64,000 nt of DNA from Thalassia testudinum (lineage: Eukaryota; Streptophyta; Magnoliopsida; Alismatales; Hydrocharitaceae): the NCBI GenBank assembly GCA_037157565.1, contig JAZHRO010000013.1:118186001-118250000 (forward strand). The letters are read 5' to 3'. Below, piece after piece: positions 1 to 11,738 of this stretch (the first letter of the stretch is position 1; each line of letters opens with the position of its first letter). The notes under the pieces are model-generated. The model had not been told where the DNA came from. It saw only the letters and a program-made list of their open reading frames with translations, and ran no database searches. A program made the position numbers and the translations under genes.

Positions 1-272
1 AATGTAAAGATCTAGCTACTAATCTATCAGAAGTGAGGGCATTCGGAGGTGGTCTCTGATGGCCTTGGAATGGTGGAGAGGAGAATGAGGGGCAGCCAAT
101 GGAGCTTAGGCCAGCCCTTGGAGAGAGAGAGGAGTGATCCAGCATCCCAGCATGGTGTCCTTCATGGTGGTGCTCAGCTTGTGGAGATGGTGGTGGCTAG
201 CCTAAGTGGAAGTGGATGAGAGCCATGAATGTGGATGGAAGCCAATGAATGTGGATGGGTGCAAATGGCCAC

Positions 273-300
273 CCCTTAGGTCTTTTTATAGACCTAAGGG
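273..300. promoter_or_regulatory. Palindrome containing a TATA-like core
   Basis: Arms cccttaggtc (273-282) and gacctaaggg (291-300) pair perfectly over 10 bp around the 8-nt loop tttttata. A comparable palindrome, cctctatttatagagg, lies at about 62687-62702 in block K. Because the loop is TATA-like, this could be a core promoter of the old LTR or simply a hairpin. Function is inferred. Confidence 0.35.
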
Positions 301-599
301 ATTCTCTCTAGAGAAGTATGGAACTCTCTAGAGAGAGTCCAAGAGTGGCCGGCCAAGTGGTTTTGAGATCCAAAAAATGTGGATCTCAATTTGAATGCCT
401 CTTGATTGCTAAATTTGGCAACCAAGAGTGGCGCCACTTGGAGAGAGTTCTAGAGAACTCTAGATGTGTGGGAGTGTGTTAATGGGTGTGTGTGTGGTCG
501 TGCCCTATGTGGCTAGGTGGTTTAGGTTAGGTCCTAAGAGGTTTAGGTGGGTGCATGCCTTGAATTAGGATTACAAACCCTAATCACTAAGGGGAAATT

Positions 600-800
600 G
601 CAATTAAGCTTAAACTAAGTTTAATTGAATGGGTGTGAACCTAATTGAGAGTGAAATAACTCAATTAGGTTGGGTTTAGGTCAATTTCGCTCTCACTAAG
701 TCCAATTGAACTTGTGTGGGTTGAGATCTAAGCTCAATTGGACTCAATGAGTCCAATTGACTTAGGTGAAGGTAATTGATTTAGATCTAAGTCAATTGGG
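600..800. repeat. Cluster of CAATTG palindromes
   Basis: Words such as tccaattgaa, ctcaattgga, gtccaattga and gtcaattggg recur on both strands within about 200 bp. The core CAATTG is self-complementary. It looks like a diverged short-unit array rather than coding sequence. Confidence 0.5.
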
Positions 801-1630
801 TTTGGTGAGGACCTAATTAGTTCCTTGGGTAGGTCTAGAGGTGATGTACTAGGGTTAGGACACCTTAATTTAGGTTCCTATGGGGTTGGGATTAGGTTTA
901 GGGAGCTAGAGATCCAAGATCAAGGCTTGAATCTCAAAACAAGAACTAGAGACCAGTTCCAGATGTCCAAAAATATGATCAAACGACTTATTCTCAAAAA
1001 TCAGAAGCCTAGACCTTAGTTCTAGACGTCCAATCTGAGTCATGGGGAAATCTAGGTTCTATTTTGGGTATTCTGCAGAAATTGGACGTCTGACAATGTG
1101 TCTGGACGTCCAATAACACTGTAGAAGTGGGTTTGAAGTGTGCGTGAGTTGGCTAAGGGTCCTGGACATCCTACAACTTTTCTGGACATCCAGATAAGGG
1201 TTGGAACTAGGGTTTTAGGGCTTCCTAGGGTGCTGTGACCTAATCTAAGGGTGGCCAAGGCTTGGGGGAAGTCTCTAGGCTATCCTAGGGATAGGATGGA
1301 CCTAAGCTCTTCACATTTTACTGCTTTATTCCTACTTAGTAGAATAGCAAACCTTAACTCCCTTACATCATTATTCCTACATCTAATCTGAGTCTTCTAC
1401 TCTTATCCTGCTGCAACACTCATTATTCCTGATCCAGCTTCTGATCAGCTTATTGCCTGCAATCAACATAATGCATTTAATTGGCACATTATAACATTAT
1501 TTTATGCATAGCTAAAGGAAAGTAGTAAAGATGTAGATAATGCTTATGCATGAATGAATTACCCTAACTTATGCTGAGTTCTAGCCTAATTTAGGTCAAT
1601 TAAGACCTATGATTGCTGCACAATCAACGG

Positions 1631-2423
1631 TGATGGACATCGAGGCAGAGAATAGTTATGAAGCTCTTGGTAGAGGCGAGGCACAATGGTGAATTAAGAA
1701 TGCAGTAACAAACACGGTGGTGGCATGGAGGTCATCGTGGTGAACGCAGTCGATGATGAGGCGCCATGGTTGCAATGTCAGTGCTGTCAACACCGACCCC
1801 AATGATGGATTTGTTGTGGGTGAGACGTAGTGGTGATCGTGGCCATTGGTGGTGGACCGCAGTGGTGGAAGGTGGACTTCACGGTGGACGAGCGGAGCAT
1901 AGTTGGTGGTTGGTGGTGGCATGCGGTGGAGAGGTTGCCTTGTCTGAGGGGAGGAGATGTGGAGAAGGGGCCTTCCTCCCCATGGAGGAGAGATGTTCTC
2001 TAGAGACCCATCCTTTGCCTATTATAAAGAGAAAGAGAGAGAAGAGAATTAGAGATTAACGAAAAGATAGAGATTTGAGGGAAAGTAAGGAAAGGGAATG
2101 AACATGCAACCATTGATTTAATTGCACATGAGAGCCATTATTCTCTTCCCAAATTAAGCTTGTAAAAATAGTAGAACTAGATTACAATAATGTATAGATC
2201 TCCTACAAAAATATTTGATTCATAAACTTCTTTCTTAAATACTTTAGTGTCAATTAATTCTCAATTTTGTCTCTCCATCATTCCTACATATGTAATTAAT
2301 GTATGAAATGATAAATCTAAAACTCACATTATTTTTTTAATACAGTGCATGCTCTAAATTAAATTCTCATCCAAATAATAATGTACTTAAGTACTAAATT
2401 AGTCCAATAAAGTGGATCTATCA
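1631..2423 (-). repeat. E 3' LTR (left copy)
   Basis: It starts tgatgg and ends gtggatctatca on the plus strand. The stretch from about 1720 (mean-looking GC-rich, 'gtggtgatcgtggccat') to the end matches 24830-25495. Short frames on both strands (1656-1922, 1766-2059) are LTR sequence, because the sister copy shows the same DNA with different breaks. The extreme 5' end is poorly conserved between copies. Confidence 0.7.
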
Positions 2424-2432
2424 AATACCTCC

Positions 2433-4198
2433 TGTTGTGTCGGAAAATCTACGCAAAAAGGTTTGAGTTTGGAAAACCCATCGTTGTAGCACAATTTGCG
2501 AGAAAAATCTATCAATAGATAATTTTAATTGAAACTTAAAAGGAATTCTGGGTCAAACGTAGGGAGGTGGATGTTTGATTAAAAATCAAGTTTCCTTTTT
2601 TGTCATGAAGCAGATTAGCTAGTTAAATTGAATCTACGTTAATTATCTACTTAAAGAATAATAAATAGAAGAGAGAGAAAAGAATAATATAAATAAAGAC
2701 AAAATAGAGATAGAATAGACAAGAATTTCATAATCAGCAAGTGATGTTTATTACAACTAATCATTACAACTGCTCATTACACTAGAAAGTAGGAAATCTA
2801 CTCTAAATAGTAGAAAATCTACACTAGAAATCAATAAAAGAGAAGGCAAAGAGAAGTTATCCTCCTTGACGGTTGCTTGGAGCACAAGCCGCGTTGACGG
2901 AGTGCCTGGAAGAACGTGGTGAGATGCAGGATGAAGGAGAATGATGATGGACAATAGAGAATAGAGCAGGGTAACGTTGTAGCGAGATCTGCTTCCCGAA
3001 TGGCAATGAGAAGACAACCGCAAAATGCTCCACGAACGAGATGAGAAGGTAGAAAAATTATATTTTTAACTCTAGAGGAGCATCCCAGGTTTAGGACAAT
3101 CTCTTAGAGCTTTGGAGGGGGTGAGAGAAGAGAGGAAGGGATGAAGAAAGTATGGGCGTCGTAGGGCCTTTTATAGGTGTAGATTGGAGGGGGCAATTAG
3201 GTCATTTCATTGTTAAACATTAAACGAATAGGCCTTTAGTGACAAATTTATTCGTCACTAAAGCCTAAATGTGGTTAAAGCTCTACACGCACGCCCACCA
3301 TTTCATCTTCTATGCACAAACGCCTCACTCACATTCTGGCTTTTTTAGCCATCCAATCGCGAGATCGGACGACTTAAAATGCGTGAATGTCGCTTCTTCA
3401 GTTGCAGCGCGCACCCATGTGTGATGGCGTGTTGGATCGCATGTCATCGCTCGCGTGCATGATCCTCACCCATCCCTTGCGCCATGTCGCTCGCATCCAC
3501 ATTACTCACGCTTTATCCAACAGTCCAATTTGTGTGCACCCATGATTTGAGGTGCGTGGAATCGAACCCTCATCTTCAACCTCTTTGTAGTGCCCTTCGC
3601 CAAAGTGCTACACACATGTTTGAGACGCATTTGCGAATTCTTCCTCCAATGGGTGGTGGAGATTAATCTTACCTTTGTGAAGAAGAAGGGTTGCGGTGAT
3701 GTGGATGGTGATGTGGGCGACTGGGTTGGTGCCACATGGCACCATCTTGGCCGTCCATCTTCTTTGAGTTGCAGATGGTGCCACGGATGTCGGATTTGAT
3801 AGATTTTCATGCCATTGGGGTGCGATTGTCGATCTGAACCCATCTGGTAGTCGGATTTGTCATCTGAAGCACAGATTTACACCATCTTGGCCCTTGACCT
3901 TTGATCTTTATCTAACTATATCAGATGCTATGGGAGTCCAATTAGGGCGATCTTGGAGTCATTGAACTCCAATCGTCGCCCTGATTAGATCCATATCATT
4001 GGATCTTCAATTCGAGGCCCCAATAAGATATTGCCCTATTTCCTGACCATAAAATGGAAAAATTAACCTAAAATTTATACAACTTAATCTAAATGCATGA
4101 TGATGCATGTTATGCAATATTTATAATGTATGTTGCAAATTTACGCCTAATAAAATACATAAATAGATGGTTTATGTGATATAAATATGTTTACAACA
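2433..4198 (-). repeat. C 3' LTR
   Basis: 1,766 bp. On the plus strand it runs from TGTTGTGTCGG to TTTACAACA and is homologous to 18219-20012. A minus-strand TATA (ttttata at 3169-3175 in plus) sits in the context CACCTATAAAAGGCCC. U5 holds TCGTTGTAG at 2481-2489, identical to bases 2-10 of plant tRNA-Asp. Short frames around 2757-3843 are shadows. Confidence 0.88.
3169..3175 (-). promoter_or_regulatory. TATA box of C LTR
   Basis: Minus-strand TATAAAA in CACCTATAAAAGGCCC. The same sequence is conserved in the partner LTR at 18955-18961, which supports it as the U3 core promoter. Confidence 0.65.
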
Positions 4199-5799
4199 CA
4201 CCCCATGCCAATCTTTTGCTAGTACCTAGCAAAACTACATGCTATTTTTAAGAGAATTAGAATCAGATTTCTTAGGTAATAGTTGTTTTTCAACACTTAG
4301 GGAAATTCAACTAAGACCTGAACTATAGAGACACAACAATGCCCGGATGTGTACCAAAATGTAGACCGCCTCAAGCCCTTGCCTTATTCAAAGAAGGATC
4401 TTTTTCTTCTTTTCTTCTTTTCTAATTTTTTTTGTTGGATTTTTGAGTTTAGGGTTTTAGAGCAGCTTTCTATAGCCACTTAACCCACCCAAGACTTGAA
4501 GAGAACTCTAAGTTCTAAACATCTTTATGTGTGAAATGTGATAGACTCACTTATCGGCAATCAGAATGGACTTCGGGTTTCTACGCCCCTAGGTGACTTT
4601 AAAAAGAATTCTGCCTAAAGGTGTATCTATTTGACCGGTAGATTTCTCCCTACTCTTATTTTTATGGGGTCAACACAACGATGAAACCAGGTGTATATCT
4701 CCCTGGCTTATTCTACTTCTTCGCTTCTTCCTAAGTGTTTAGGAATTATACATGCATTTTGGTGAGCTGGGATCTGGACAACCTACCAATGGGTTGTTAC
4801 CCACGATAACTTGCCATCCATACTCGTGCGGTGAAGTATGGCTTATTTCTTTTTTTCTTCTTTTATTTTCTCCTTTTCTATTTCTTTTTTCTTTTCTTTG
4901 GATATTTTTCTTCTCTTTTCTTTCTTTAAGAAGGTGGCTTCCCTGATCTAAGATTTACTTAAAGGCAGCAAGAAAAGAATGGTCGTGTGATTGGATTCTG
5001 GACAATCTACCAATGGGCTGTTACCCATGTTAACTTGCCAGCCATACCACCCTAGAAGGTTCATTAGCTACCCAATTTCCATAAAAATCACTAAAAAGCG
5101 AGTAGTGCAAATAGTGTGTAGATGCTTAGACTTAAAATCCTCACAAATCAGAGGGCGGGTTGATAAGTCATGTACTTATCACCCCAACTTATTTAATCAA
5201 ATTAGAAATTGAATTCAGAATGGCAAGGACTCGATAAACAAATCCACATTTTTGTGATCGCCCGAGCTGATTAAGCCTGAAGACCTGAAGGGTCTTAGTG
5301 TTCAAGTCATACAATTTTATTCTCTAAGATTGAAAATTTTCTAAAGCCCAAGTTCTCTTTCCTAATTCCATAATTCTTTTCTTAATAAATAAAGAAAACA
5401 AAAAGAATCTACAGAGCTAACAAAATAATTCAGAGATGAATATCCACCCCCCCATGTCTATCTAATGCAATGTCCTCATTGTATTTAAAAGACATGAAAT
5501 AGAGTGGAGTAGAGTAGAAAGAACCTGAATTGCGTGAATAACAGGTTGACTCTGAGATGAAAAGAAATTGTATACCTACTGAATTTAGTGCTTTCAGCTA
5601 GGCACACTATACAAAGAAGAAGAAATAAAGAATTTACAGGTGAAGATCAGAATCAGAATAAAAAGATTCACCTCAGGACCTGCTAGCAGATATCCACAGA
5701 TGTGGACCAGATGTGGTGTAGAGCCATACCCCATGGTGGAGTATATCTAAGGTTCTGGATAAAAATTACCCAGAACCTGAGATCATTATGCAAGCGGAG
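4199..5799 (-). other. C 3' untranslated region with direct repeats and double polypurine tract
   Basis: No gene. It holds the terminal polypurine tract next to the LTR (plus strand caccccatgcc at 4199), a pyrimidine-rich stretch about 4840-4930, two direct repeats (about 4767-4825 and 4991-5050) with a cATGGGTAACArCCCAt hairpin, and the shared internal motif 5447-5483 (purine tract plus a CAATG..CATTG hairpin). A 9-bp stem, aggttctgg/ccagaacct (5750-5758/5770-5778), lies just after the ORF relic. Other Athila/Tat-like elements here share this layout. Confidence 0.65.
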
Positions 5800-7286
5800 T
5801 CAGGCCTGCGATTTGTGAGGATGCAACCCAAGTCCAAAAAGTCGAATAACAAAGAAATCAAGCTCAAAAGGATAATCAATGAATTTATGCTTGGGTTGGA
5901 CATCCTCTGAGTCAAAAATGTCATAAGGGTCTTGGTAGAAGGTTGGTGGTTTCAAACAAATAGGCACCCTTAGACTCAATCTTCTTCTTCCTCCGGAATT
6001 GGCTTCCCAAATCTTCATTTTCCAACTCCTATCTTCCACAATCAGGACTTCAGAGTCCAGGACCTCTTTTATGATAATCACCCCATTTAAAATTTTCAGG
6101 TCCAAGATTGATGGCTTAATCAGAATCGACTTGGGTCTAGTGATATCAAAATCAAAATAATCAATATGCTCAATGGGATGTGATTGAGAAATGGGGCTTT
6201 GAATTGAATCCTTAATAACAGGATTTGAATCCGCTATGCGACCCCAACATGATCAAATTCCTCAATTTTAGGGCCATCAAATGATTCATCAAATTCCTCA
6301 GGCCCAGTCATCTCACTGAAATCATGCGATGCAAACTCAGGTGAGACTTTGCATAATGATTCTTCACCTTCAGAATCAAAAAATTCTAAATTCGCATTAA
6401 TGTATGTCTCAAAATCATCAATCACTTTCTGTTACATGGAACATATGTTTCCTCGTTCCATGACTTAGGGATCTCAAGTGACGAATTTAATTCATCCTTA
6501 TTCGATTACATTAGAACAACCTAGTCAACCCTAGTCTCATAGAACATGTCCCCTCCTACATGTGCCTGAGCGGATTTTGACATTGGCTCTCCTATCAGGG
6601 GTTCATCTTGGGAATCCTCCCAAGATTGGAGTAGAGCAATCACAAATCTCATCCTCAATTTCTATAACTTCCAAGTAAAACTCACCTGGGTCCTTATCCT
6701 TAACATCTTGGAGCCTATCCAATAAATACTTGTTAAGAACGTCAATCATGTCAATCAGAGGCTCCAAATATTCAGGGCAAGGTGTTGGCTGAGCTTCTAA
6801 AGATTGAATGGTAATCATTAAGTTAGCCAACACCTTATTTCGGACCTAGTTAACCTGAACCAAATGGTTTGGTTCAGGGTTGGGCGGGTTTGGGTTCAGT
6901 GCAGGGGAGTCAATGAATTGAGGTTCTTGGTACCCTCCCTGATAATAGGTCATTTTAGGTTGTACATAAAGAGGTGATGACCTCTATGCAGTGTAATCTA
7001 GGGAAGGGTAAGGATCAGCATATCCTTCTTGATTGTAGATCATATTAGGTTGTCCAAATGAGGACGGTAATCTATAATCGATGTAGCTTGGAGAAGGATA
7101 AGAATCAAGATCATGGTACCCAGGGTTAGACCCTGAACACAGAGGTCCGGAACTGTATCCCCAATCAGGATTATCCCAACTAGAAGATGGATGAGAATAA
7201 GTCTCGTTGGAATAATAATCATTTTGGGAATAAGAAATGGTAGGAGGGTAGGAGTGGAAGTGTAAATAAGATGTGGAAGGATCCAT
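5800..7286 (-). pseudogene. Orphan ORF relic of element C
   Basis: The likely start is the ATG at 7286 (MDPSTSYLHF). This N-terminus, rich in Tyr, Ser, Pro and Asn, resembles the starts of the B and E ORFs (MDYSYS.., MDYNSY..). The frame is broken by many stops; open pieces lie at 6984-7331, 6603-6833, 6234-6425 and 5800-6105. The middle is acidic and the last piece ends with an FGLGLHPH string comparable to the C-terminal module in A, B and E. No protease, gag or RT motif is visible. Function is unknown; I infer a decayed copy of the protein family best preserved in element A. Confidence 0.6.
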
Positions 7287-8057
7287 GATAGTATGGAAGG
7301 AAGAAAGGTGTCTTGCAATACAAATAATCAAACCTATCCTTAAGTGGGCTAGCCTAAAAACGTACAGACTCTCAGAACCTGTCTTGAGATGAAGAAATGA
7401 TTTGATCTAGTTCTTTCCGGTCAATCCAACCAGTTAGAGGAAGGGGCTAGGGAGAAGGTTCTTCCTTTGGCTTGCGTCTCCGGTTCCTAGTATACCCCCC
7501 AACCAAGATTGTTTGATTCTACTTCCCTAGCTAGTCAGATTGAACGATAGAAATAGACTAATCGAAAATAACTCGATCTGGGCTCCGAGGAGTGAGTCCA
7601 ATCCTTAAGGCCAATGTCTACTCTATTTTAATTAGGGTTAGGTTTGAATGTGCTTTGAAATGTGATGGACCCTTTATCTGGGTTGTGCCCTTAATGATTG
7701 ATTAATATGTGTGTGTATGCACAACCAATGGTTTTCAAATAAGACTATTTTTTGATGATGTGAATTTTACGATTTAAATCTTTCTTAGTAGCTTTTAGGA
7801 TTCAACATTAGGTGTATTCAATCAGGTTCAGTTGGCACACCAGGTTTTGAAAGCATAGGTGAAGATGTTTTCCTTTAAAGCTTAAAAAAATGTGGAGTAC
7901 CTGGTTTAGTCCTAAAAGTAGAACCTATTTGGAAACTACTTGGTGAGTTGTTTTCAATTGAAGTGGTGCGACCCAAAAAACTCAAACAACTGGCCTGATG
8001 CACCACCTAATTTGGCACACAAGTGATTACCTAATCTGATTTCTAGTGGGTGGGGAG
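7287..8057 (-). other. C leader fragment, no gene
   Basis: Sequence between the ORF start of C and the point where D inserted. No coding signal apart from random short frames (e.g. 7954-8154). It should continue at 18008 into the C PBS. Confidence 0.5.
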
Positions 8058-8299
8058 TGATAAACGCTAGTTTATCATCATTGTTATGCATTAAAACAAA
8101 CCTAGCTCTTAGGATTTTGCTCCGCAAATAAGTTTTTGGGTTGCATTTAGGCATAAATTAGGTTAGGCATGCATTTTACTTTTTATTAACTTTTTGATAT
8201 GTTTTTGTGAGTGTTACGAATAAATATATTTTCAGATCCCTAGAACCCTATCAATTGGGAAGGCAATTGATGAAGAAGAAGCTCAAACCAGCACAAACT

Positions 8300-8690
8300 T
8301 AGCTTGATCCAGCTGACCAAAACTGGAATCCAGCTCACTTGAACTAGGGTTAGCTCATCCTAGCTCCATTTAACTCATCTCAGCTGAATGGTAGCTCAAG
8401 AGAGCTGATCTTAGCTCACCTTAGCTTAAGTCAGCTCAGATCCAGCTCAACTTAGTTGAGTTTAGCTCATTGTAGCTCCCATCAGCTCACTAGTAGCTCT
8501 AGCTAGCTTAGTTGAGTTGACTGGAGTTCACCTCAGCTCCGGACCAGCTACATCCAACACCAATTCAGCTCCAGACTTCTATCCAGCTCCTTCCCTCAAA
8601 CCCTACCTCCAATTGCCTCCTCCTGTACTCTACTACTAGCTAAGCTAGCTTAGCTAGCTTAGCTAGCTTAGCTTAGCTATGCTCCAACTC
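8300..8690. repeat. AGCT-palindrome tract in D LTR
   Basis: The tetramer AGCT recurs at roughly 8-15 bp intervals, mostly as tagctca, cagctc and ctagctagcttagc. The same tract is in the 3' LTR (about 16310-16700) and, reversed, in LTR H (about 26540-27210), so it is a conserved family trait rather than a chance microsatellite. Confidence 0.75.
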
Positions 8691-9158
8691 CCTTGGCAAT
8701 CCACTACCTTAATACCCTACCTAAGTAGCTCCACTAACTAAGCCCACTTAAGACCACCTATGCTAGCTCCACCTCCACTCCAAGTTGGTGCCACCACCAT
8801 CACCACCTTTCACCCTTCAACCACCACCAAATGGCACCAAAAAGTTGGTGCCAAAACCACCCCAACTACCCCCTTTTGGACAACAACTTCACCTCCCATA
8901 TCCACCCTACACCTACCCCTTCAAGCCATCACCACCCTACACATACCCACCTTTTAGAAGCCTCCCATAGTTGGTGCCAAAAACCATGGCACAACTCCAT
9001 GGTGGCATCAACCTGTGGTGCCTCTCGACCACCATAACCACCACCACCACATCCCTTAAGGTGGTGCCAACCCCTCCTAGCCCTAGGATCCCTGACCACC
9101 TCCCAAAACCTAATCCTAGCCCTCCATCATCTCCACGCCAACCACCACCTTCCCTTCC

Positions 9159-9166
9159 TATAAATA
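9159..9166 (+). promoter_or_regulatory. TATA box of D 5' LTR
   Basis: TATAAATA in ccttccTATAAATAcacc, repeated in the 3' LTR at 17111-17118. It fits a U3/R core promoter, with transcription expected about 30 bp downstream. Confidence 0.7.
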
Positions 9167-10060
9167 CACCATTATCTACCCACATTTTTTCATCCTCCAT
9201 TAGTGTAAATTCTACCTTATATCCACCTAAACCTATGGCCAAGGAAGGAGAAGAAAGGAAGAAGATTAAGGGGTAATCCTACCCGCCCCCTTGGTGCCTT
9301 CTTCCCCCTTCTCTCTTCTTTCTTGTGCCATGCCAAGGAGGAGACTCTCTTCATATTGGAGGATGGCCAGGCATTGGAGGAGATAAGGGTGGTGCACGTC
9401 CACCCTTTGAGAGCATAGGGCATGCCCCCTTTGTGGGCTTAGCTTGGAGGACTTCACCTTGAAGGAGCTTTACAAAGAAGGAGTTGGAGGACTTCTTTTC
9501 AAGCTCGAGAGCTACTAGGCTTGGAGCAAGAAGGTTCTAGCTCTTCTTCACCATCATCATCATCAAGAGGACTTGTGTTTTTACTTTTTGTATTTTTGAT
9601 TTCTAGTAGTAGAAGCATTCCTTACTAGGGTTTTGTAAAACATTTTGCTCCTCTAGTAAAGTTGCCTTTTTCTTAATTGTTTTTCTCGCAATTTTACTTT
9701 TACCTTAGTGTAATCACCCCCTCTCTCTAATTACTGTAGGTTTTCACCTACCTATGGTGAGCTTAGAGAGAGGAATTACTTGTCACTTAGGTTTAGTTTA
9801 GTAATTTTAGGTATTAGTCATCTTCCCTCCATCAAATCCGCATTGCTTTAGTTATTTCAAACTATAAAAATTGCATATTTGAAAATAACAAAAAGAGAGT
9901 TAATTTCCATTTTCGAGCAAGAGATTTGATTTTGCAACATATTGCCTCCTTGGATGACCCTAGATACTTCCCTATCTAGGTTTTATAAATTTAAGAGTTG
10001 ATCGATTTTACACATTACAATGACGTATTTTACAAACCGCATAAAATCCGTATCACTTTT

Positions 10061-10078
10061 TAGCGCCGTTGTCGAGGA
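10061..10078 (+). other. D primer-binding site (tRNA-Asp)
   Basis: tagcgccgttgtcgagga begins 5 bp after the LTR end. It matches the tRNA-Asp-complementary TGGCGCCGTTGCCGGGGA, seen intact in element A, at 15 of 18 positions. Confidence 0.85.
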
Positions 10079-11738
10079 GGCACGGCTTTGTATTCATTTG
10101 TTCTCTTGCTTGAAGTGGATCTCATCCTCTTTTCTCTCTTTCTCTTGTGTGTGCAGGAACTACAGGAAGAAGGCGAGATTTTGAAAGCGAGAGCTTAAAG
10201 TCCCTTTTCTTCCTTACGATTTCAAGTTGGTTCCTCTTTTGTGGTCACATAATTCATTAAAACTACCAAAAAAAATTAAACTTGGCTTTCAGGATCTTAA
10301 AAAACATAATTAACTTGAGTGATGCCAATTAAAATCCATTTGTTGCTTGTTTGCACCATTAAACACCACTCCACTTCAAGTGTTGGTGTTCTGATTTTCG
10401 AGTCTAGACTTCTATCCAGATTTAAAAAATCAATTCCCAACACCATAAGCCTCCTAAAATCTTGAAATTTCACCTAGTGATTCCAATTCAAGTTTGGAAC
10501 ACCCATTCCAAATTTTAGACTAATTGAATTTGTATTTAATTTTTAAAAATTTGTGGACTATAGAGGGGTCACACCCTTTAATCTTCCTATTTTATTACTA
10601 TCATTGAATTTTAAAATTTTTTATACTCATCCAATATTTTTAAAATTTAGCTTTATAGAATCCTTGTGAAATTACACATATCATATAAAATGACAAAAAT
10701 TTTCTGAGCCCAGTGGTGATACTAAAAGTCCAAAATACCCTTGGGTATCATTTCTAAACTTTGACACCAACGCAAAGAAAAATTCTAAAAAAATATCAAA
10801 AAAATTCCTAAAATTACAAAAAAATATTTTTTCGAATCCTTGTTTGATTTTCCTTACATTAGTGGCATTGCTTTCAATGTTTGAACCACTACTTAAACTA
10901 AAATCTTAAAAATAAGCTCATTGGTAGTAAAATTTCTGTATTAGGATTCAAGTGATTAGGGTTTTCTTTTCATTTCTAGAGACCAACAACATAAAGGAAA
11001 TTGATCTTCACCAACATAACCTATTTTTCCTTTGTTTGTTGAATCTCAAACTTGTTTGAAGCCTTGAAAAGGAAACCCTAAAACACATTAATCTAAATCA
11101 AACCCTAAAATAAAGAAATTCATTCAAAATTGTGTGACAACTTGTTTACTATTGGAATCACTTTCCAATCCTGCACACACTAAAATTTAAAATAACAGGG
11201 CAATACCCCAATCAATGCCCTCCACATTCCATGTGCATTATAGTTGTTTAGACCTAATTAAAAATTGTAATAATTTGACTCCTAAGGTTTCATCAACTTA
11301 GGCTTGCTATATAGCTCTTATGTTTTCTCTAGTTAATACCAATTATGTCATCAATATCTGGCGTCAGTGTGAGGGGTTGTGTCAAACAACCAGGTGCAGG
11401 TTTGTACAAGTCCTTAGGGATTTTCCTGGGAAATGCTTGGGCCCAAACCTCTCCTTATGCAACTTGGCTAGATTTGTTGATAGAATGAGTATTCACTATT
11501 AATTTCTTATTTCCTAAGTAGATCAAGTCTTAGGTTAAATTTTTAGGGAGTAACATTTAAGTTAGGTCTAGAATTTTGTTTGATTGATTGCACACTTTCT
11601 CTCATCTCCATCTCTTCTCCTCCCCTCCCATTCTTCCCTTTTATGCATGGGCAACGGTCTCAAAATCCGCAGTTGGAGGGACCATTTGATTTTGCTCCCC
11701 ACACAAAAAGACCACTTTTTCCATCTTCTTCTAAAAAA
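10079..11738 (+). other. D 5' leader, no gene
   Basis: AT-rich leader. A pyrimidine-rich acceptor-like string (ctctttctcttgtgtgtgcag, about 10135-10155) could be a splice acceptor, as in other Athila-type leaders, but this is not demonstrated. The 11320-11502 frame has no recognisable features. Confidence 0.5.

Larger units (their letters stand above)
1..1630 (-). repeat. Old LTR-like sequence (K-related), no gene
   Basis: No supportable coding region. In order, the stretch holds a TATA-containing hairpin near 273-300, a run of CAATTG palindromes (about 600-800) and a GACGTC cluster (about 960-1110). The same order (TATA palindrome, GACGTC array, a 'gtattctRcagaaa' string) occurs in block K at 62.6-63.4 kb, so I infer a distant minus-strand relative of that LTR. 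Its left end is outside the window and its right end is taken as the start of element E. Short frames here (e.g. 825-1019, 1052-1258) have no recognisable features. Confidence 0.45.
8058..10055 (+). repeat. D 5' LTR
   Basis: 1,998 bp. The tip forms a hairpin, TGATAAAC-GCTA-GTTTATCA. U3 carries a dense AGCT-palindrome tract (about 8300-8690) and a run of GGTGCCA/CCACC words (8760-9090). The TATA box is at 9159-9166. Proline-rich open frames (8760-9276) arise from low-complexity CCACC DNA; partners in the 3' LTR differ in frame and length, so I do not treat them as genes. Confidence 0.92.

Noticed and set aside
8760..9276. Proline-rich (extensin-like) proteins
   Set aside because: CCACC-rich LTR sequence open in three frames at once. 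The 3' LTR partner has different frames and lengths.
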